A DNA stretch of 40,443 nucleotides, from the NCBI RefSeq assembly GCF_000222685.1, contig NZ_AFWJ01000212.1, forward strand, positions 1 through 40,443, written 5' to 3'. A program made the position numbers and the translations under genes. Positions 39,337 through 40,443 of this stretch are shown here, in pieces. The notes under the pieces are model-generated. The model was not told the origin of the DNA. It did no database searches and was given only the letters and a program-made list of their open reading frames with translations. This DNA comes from Vibrio nigripulchritudo ATCC 27043. GTDB lineage: Bacteria; Pseudomonadota; Gammaproteobacteria; Enterobacterales; Vibrionaceae. Each line of letters starts with the position of its first letter. Position 1 is the first letter of the stretch.

Positions 39337-39338
39337 GA

Positions 39339-40268
39339 TTACTTCGCCTTCTCACGGTTCAGGTAAAGAAGCACAGCGTTCAACACCATGATGAATACCA
39401 GAAGCACAACACCCGTTGCGTAGAGTGCACTTGCGTGAACACCGCTTGCGTAAGACATTTCTATCGCAATGTTCGCCGTCAGGGTACGGGCAGAATCCAG
39501 AATGCCTTCAGGCATTGCTGGCGCGTTACCCATTACCATGATGATTGCCATGGTTTCACCCAGAGCGCGGGCAATCCCCAGAATCACGCCCGTCATGATC
39601 CCGGAGCGAGCGGCTGGAACAAGCAGTTTAAAGATGGTGTAGATTTTCGATGCACCCAGTGCCAGAGAACCTTCTTTGTATGTTCTTGGGACGGCGCGAA
39701 TCGAGGTTTCTGAAACCGTGATAACAGTAGGAAGAATCATCACACCCAACACAATGATACCGGCAAGAATGGTGTTACCCGCAGGTACATTAAACACTTG
39801 CTGAATCAAAGGGACGATGATGACCAGGCCGAAGAAGCCGTAAACTACAGATGGAATACCAGCCAAAAGCTCGACCGCAGGACGGATGATATCTGCCAAG
39901 CGTTTCGGTGCGATTTCCGCAATAAAAATCGCGGTGAGAACACCAATAGGAACACCGACAATCACAGCGCCAAAGGTCGATACTACCGATGCAACAATCA
40001 TGGTTGCGACACCGTATAGCGCTGGAGGTAGCCAGTCTTGCCCGGTTACAATGCCTGTTACGCCTGCTTCCTGAAACGCTGGGATACTTTCAGCAAAGAT
40101 GAAGTAAGCAATGGTGGCAAGAGAAACAATACCGATAATGGCACTGCTAAGAAACAAAGAGTGGAAAATGCGTTCACGCCAGTCAACACGCTTTTGTCTG
40201 CGAAGCTGACGCGGTTTTGATGCATTTTCGCCATTCATAGACTTTTCACTATTAATCGCGATGGTCAT
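39339..40268 (-). CDS. pstC: Phosphate ABC importer permease PstC
   Basis: A 309-residue permease. An N-terminal charged tail (about 30 residues) precedes the first helix. Typical PstC segments: LLAGIPSVVYGFFGLVIIVP, TSIRAVPRTYKEGSLALGAS and GIARALGETMAIIMVMG. It forms the channel with PstA. The start at 40268 has only a weak ribosome-binding site. A terminator-like hairpin lies between it and pstS, so it is probably expressed at a lower level than the binding protein. Confidence 0.96.
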   Translation of the reverse strand: MTIAINSEKSMNGENASKPRQLRRQKRVDWRERIFHSLFLSSAIIGIVSLATIAYFIFAESIPAFQEAGVTGIVTGQDWLPPALYGVATMIVASVVSTFGAVIVGVPIGVLTAIFIAEIAPKRLADIIRPAVELLAGIPSVVYGFFGLVIIVPLIQQVFNVPAGNTILAGIIVLGVMILPTVITVSETSIRAVPRTYKEGSLALGASKIYTIFKLLVPAARSGIMTGVILGIARALGETMAIIMVMGNAPAMPEGILDSARTLTANIAIEMSYASGVHASALYATGVVLLVFIMVLNAVLLYLNREKAK

Positions 40269-40306
40269 AAAAAATACTCATATTCGAAAGTTTCGAAATG
40301 GAAAAC

Positions 40307-40328
40307 GCTCAGCCCTCGCGGGCTGAGC
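40307..40328 (-). terminator. Attenuating terminator between pstS and pstC
   Basis: GCTCAGCCC (40307-40315) and GGGCTGAGC (40320-40328) form a perfect 9-bp stem with a 4-base loop. On the minus strand GTTTTCC follows, a short T-run. Partial termination here would lower pstCAB expression relative to pstS. Confidence 0.75.
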
Positions 40329-40349
40329 AAAGTGTTCGTACAGCTTTAA

Positions 40350-40443
40350 TTAGTTAACTGTGATGTAGCCTTTCTTCGCTACCAGAGATTGCGCTTCAGC
40401 AGCAACCATCCAGTCTAGGAATTTCTGAGTTTCTGCTGATGGT
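40350..40443 (-). CDS. pstS: Phosphate-binding protein PstS, C-terminal fragment
   Basis: The last 30 residues before the TAA (40350-40352) read as FLDWMVAAEAQSLVAKKGY and end ITVN. This matches the C-terminus of periplasmic PstS-like phosphate-binding proteins. The rest of the gene and its Pho-box promoter lie beyond the right edge. Identity rests on position before pstC and this short tail. Confidence 0.8.
   Translation of the reverse strand, partial: PSAETQKFLDWMVAAEAQSLVAKKGYITVN

Overview
The window reads as a chromosomal segment of a marine gammaproteobacterium, most likely Vibrio or a close relative. Evidence: moderate GC with very AT-rich regulatory gaps, the pstS-C-A-B order, CRP- and MerR-type promoters of enteric/Vibrio form, and the overall look of the proteins. 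The genus call is an inference from protein appearance, not a search.

Layout. (1) 1-1680: the 3' end of a COG0523 (CobW-type) GTPase, a bidirectional terminator, and a complete IS3-family element that landed at the very end of the neighbouring acetyltransferase gene. (2) 1660-3573: four consecutive minus-strand GNAT acetyltransferases. (3) 3678-4916: a MerR-type regulator and a short-chain dehydrogenase with a textbook MerR-type promoter between them. (4) 5068-12403: a copper/silver efflux operon read leftwards from a CueR-type promoter: small Cys/His/Met-rich protein, CusC-like, CusB-like with two fused CusF domains, CusA-like, and a cupredoxin. A VOC-family protein lies just upstream.

(5) 13044-27025: the most interesting part, a divergent catabolic locus of about 14 kb. 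The left arm carries an ABC ATPase, a histidinol-dehydrogenase-family enzyme, an SDR, a LacI regulator, a bicupin, an alpha/beta hydrolase and an RraA/aldolase-like protein. The right arm carries the solute-binding protein and two permeases. Four SnoaL/NTF2-like proteins, with seven such domains in total, are interleaved through both arms. Two matching operator-like sites flank the divergent promoter region. I infer import of a small organic compound followed by oxidation, cyclase/isomerase-type steps, possible cupin chemistry, hydrolysis and aldol cleavage. I do not recognise the substrate.

(6) 27025-29703: a 295-bp MITE-like element, an AT-rich gene-free stretch, a secreted chymotrypsin-fold protease with a C-terminal aromatic-rich module, and a GFA-family protein. 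(7) 29850-37569: an HxlR regulator divergent from the GFA gene, then a second catabolic operon: FAD oxidoreductase, NAD(P)-dependent epimerase/dehydrogenase, a TRAP transporter (DctP-Q-M) and an IclR regulator. It starts from a predicted class II CRP promoter overlapped by a palindrome. (8) 37575-40443: pstB, pstA, pstC and the 3' end of pstS on the minus strand, with an intercistronic terminator-like hairpin after pstS.
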